Source: Gluconacetobacter asukensis
GTDB taxonomy: Bacteria > Pseudomonadota > Alphaproteobacteria > Acetobacterales > Acetobacteraceae
Assembly: GCF_014174375.1 (NCBI RefSeq)
Contig: NZ_JABEQE010000003.1
Coordinates: forward strand, 1 to 64,000
Direction of reading: 5' to 3'
DNA length: 64,000 nucleotides
In this document: one piece after another, positions 63,455 to 64,000 of the stretch
Position numbering within the stretch: the first letter of the stretch is position 1
Layout of the letters: each line of letters starts with the position of its first letter
The notes under the pieces: model-generated
Told to the model about the DNA's origin: nothing
Databases searched by the model: none
The model's input: only the letters and a program-made list of their open reading frames with translations
Made by a program: the position numbers and the translations under genes

Positions 63455-64000
63455 CAGAAATCTTCCCATCCCTGATCGGATGAGGTGGTCAGCAGCGGTG
63501 TGGCTGACACGCTGGCATTGGCCGACCGCGGGGGCTTGGACGCCGGCGCCCGTCCCGAGGGAATGGTAAAGGCGCTTTCGTCGAACAGGCTTTCCCGATG
63601 ATCGTCGCCGACCTTGAACCGGCTGATGGTCTGGGTCAGCGTCCTGGTTTCCGCCGTGAGGTTATGGCTGGCGGCTGTCGTTTCCTCGACCATCGCGGCG
63701 TTCTGCTGAGTCACCTGATCCATGTCGCCGATCGATGCGGTGACTTCGGACAGACGCTGGGCCTGATCGCGGGTGGAGACGGAAATCTCTTCAACCCGCG
63801 TCGAAATGTTCTGCGTGCTTCCGGCGAACTCGCTCAGGTACCGTCCGGTCTGCTGCACCAGGTCGACGCCCTTGTCGACCTGTTCCGCCGAGACGGAAAT
63901 CAGGCGCTTGATCTCGCTGGCCGATTTGGCGGATTTTTCGGCAAGGGACCTGACTTCCTGCGCGACCACGGCGAAGCCTCGCCCGGCATCCCCGGCCCGG
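63454..64000 (-). CDS. Methyl-accepting chemotaxis protein, C-terminal part (truncated by window)
   Basis: The reading frame enters from the right edge. RAGDAGRGFAVVAQEVRSLAEKSAKSASEIKRLI is the end of the conserved signalling hairpin that binds CheA and CheW. Then follows a coiled coil (QRLSEVTASIGDMDQVTQQNAAMVEETTAASHNL) and a variable tail ending SDQGWEDF, which may act as a CheR/CheB tether. The sensor and membrane parts lie outside the window. It is the first visible gene of the che operon. Confidence 0.93.
   Translation of the reverse strand, partial: RAGDAGRGFAVVAQEVRSLAEKSAKSASEIKRLISVSAEQVDKGVDLVQQTGRYLSEFAGSTQNISTRVEEISVSTRDQAQRLSEVTASIGDMDQVTQQNAAMVEETTAASHNLTAETRTLTQTISRFKVGDDHRESLFDESAFTIPSGRAPASKPPRSANASVSATPLLTTSSDQGWEDF

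Noticed and set aside
1-64000. Insertion sequences, CRISPR arrays, tRNA or rRNA genes
   Set aside because: No transposase-like protein, repeat-spacer pattern or RNA gene was recognised on reading through the window.

Overview
The window looks like a chromosomal segment from a motile, GC-rich acetic acid bacterium (Acetobacteraceae, most like Gluconacetobacter or a close relative). The reasons are a cellulose synthase with BcsA and BcsB fused in one chain, followed by bcsX, bcsY and bcsC (the type II cellulose operon of this family), next to an alphaproteobacterial flagellar set with FlaF, a short rod-binding FlgJ, a DUF1217 protein, a DUF6468 protein and a CtrA/FtcR-type regulator. Komagataeibacter carries similar bcs operons but is generally non-motile, so it fits less well. 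Assignment is by recognition of protein families only.

Layout. 1-1203: non-coding, with an AT-rich stretch and an imperfect hairpin. 1204-13321 (+): bcsAB, bcsX, bcsY, bcsC and an additional secreted SGNH-hydrolase gene that appears to be a fifth operon member. 13322-14497: long spacer ending in a palindrome over the leader of a TonB-dependent receptor gene (14498-16954, +). 17021-26822 (-): TPR/glycosyltransferase-like protein, flgL, flgK, flgF, flgC, flgB, a large secreted repeat-rich protein and a small unknown protein. 26823-27451: regulatory-looking spacer with three palindromes. 27452-28255 (+): OmpR/CtrA-type regulator with a degenerate receiver. 28492-40713 (-): flgD, fliK, motA, motB, a glycosyltransferase, fliJ, fliI, a hybrid DUF1217/hook-domain protein and flhA. 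40993-46393: a second TPR/glycosyltransferase-like protein (+), a lytic transglycosylase (-), then flgI, flgJ, flgN-like and a lipoprotein (+). 46406-53766 (-): DUF6468 protein, fliM, fliL, flgE, flhB, fliR, fliQ, fliE. 54129-56531: secreted unknown (+), flagellin (-, with a clear terminator), flaF (+). 56602-64000 (-): chemotaxis operon of MCP (cut by the window edge), STAS protein, cheY, cheA, cheW, cheR, cheB, cheY, cheD and an unknown gene.

Function as a whole. The left part makes and exports cellulose, probably acylated through BcsY and the SGNH proteins; the BcsA part has a PilZ domain, so synthesis should respond to c-di-GMP. The rest builds and steers a flagellum: export gate (FlhA, FlhB, FliQ, FliR), ATPase (FliI, FliJ), rod, ring and hook parts, stator (MotA, MotB), switch (FliM), filament (flagellin, FlaF) and signalling. 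Genes for FliF, FliG, FliN, FliH, FliP, FlgG, FlgA, FlgH, FliD and FlbT were not seen here and must lie elsewhere if the flagellum is functional. Three glycosyltransferase-like genes among the flagellar genes suggest a glycosylated filament.

Start codons were moved inward from the longest open frame where a ribosome-binding site, a signal peptide or family length favoured it; several genes use GTG or TTG. No RNA genes, insertion sequences, CRISPR arrays or origins were recognised.
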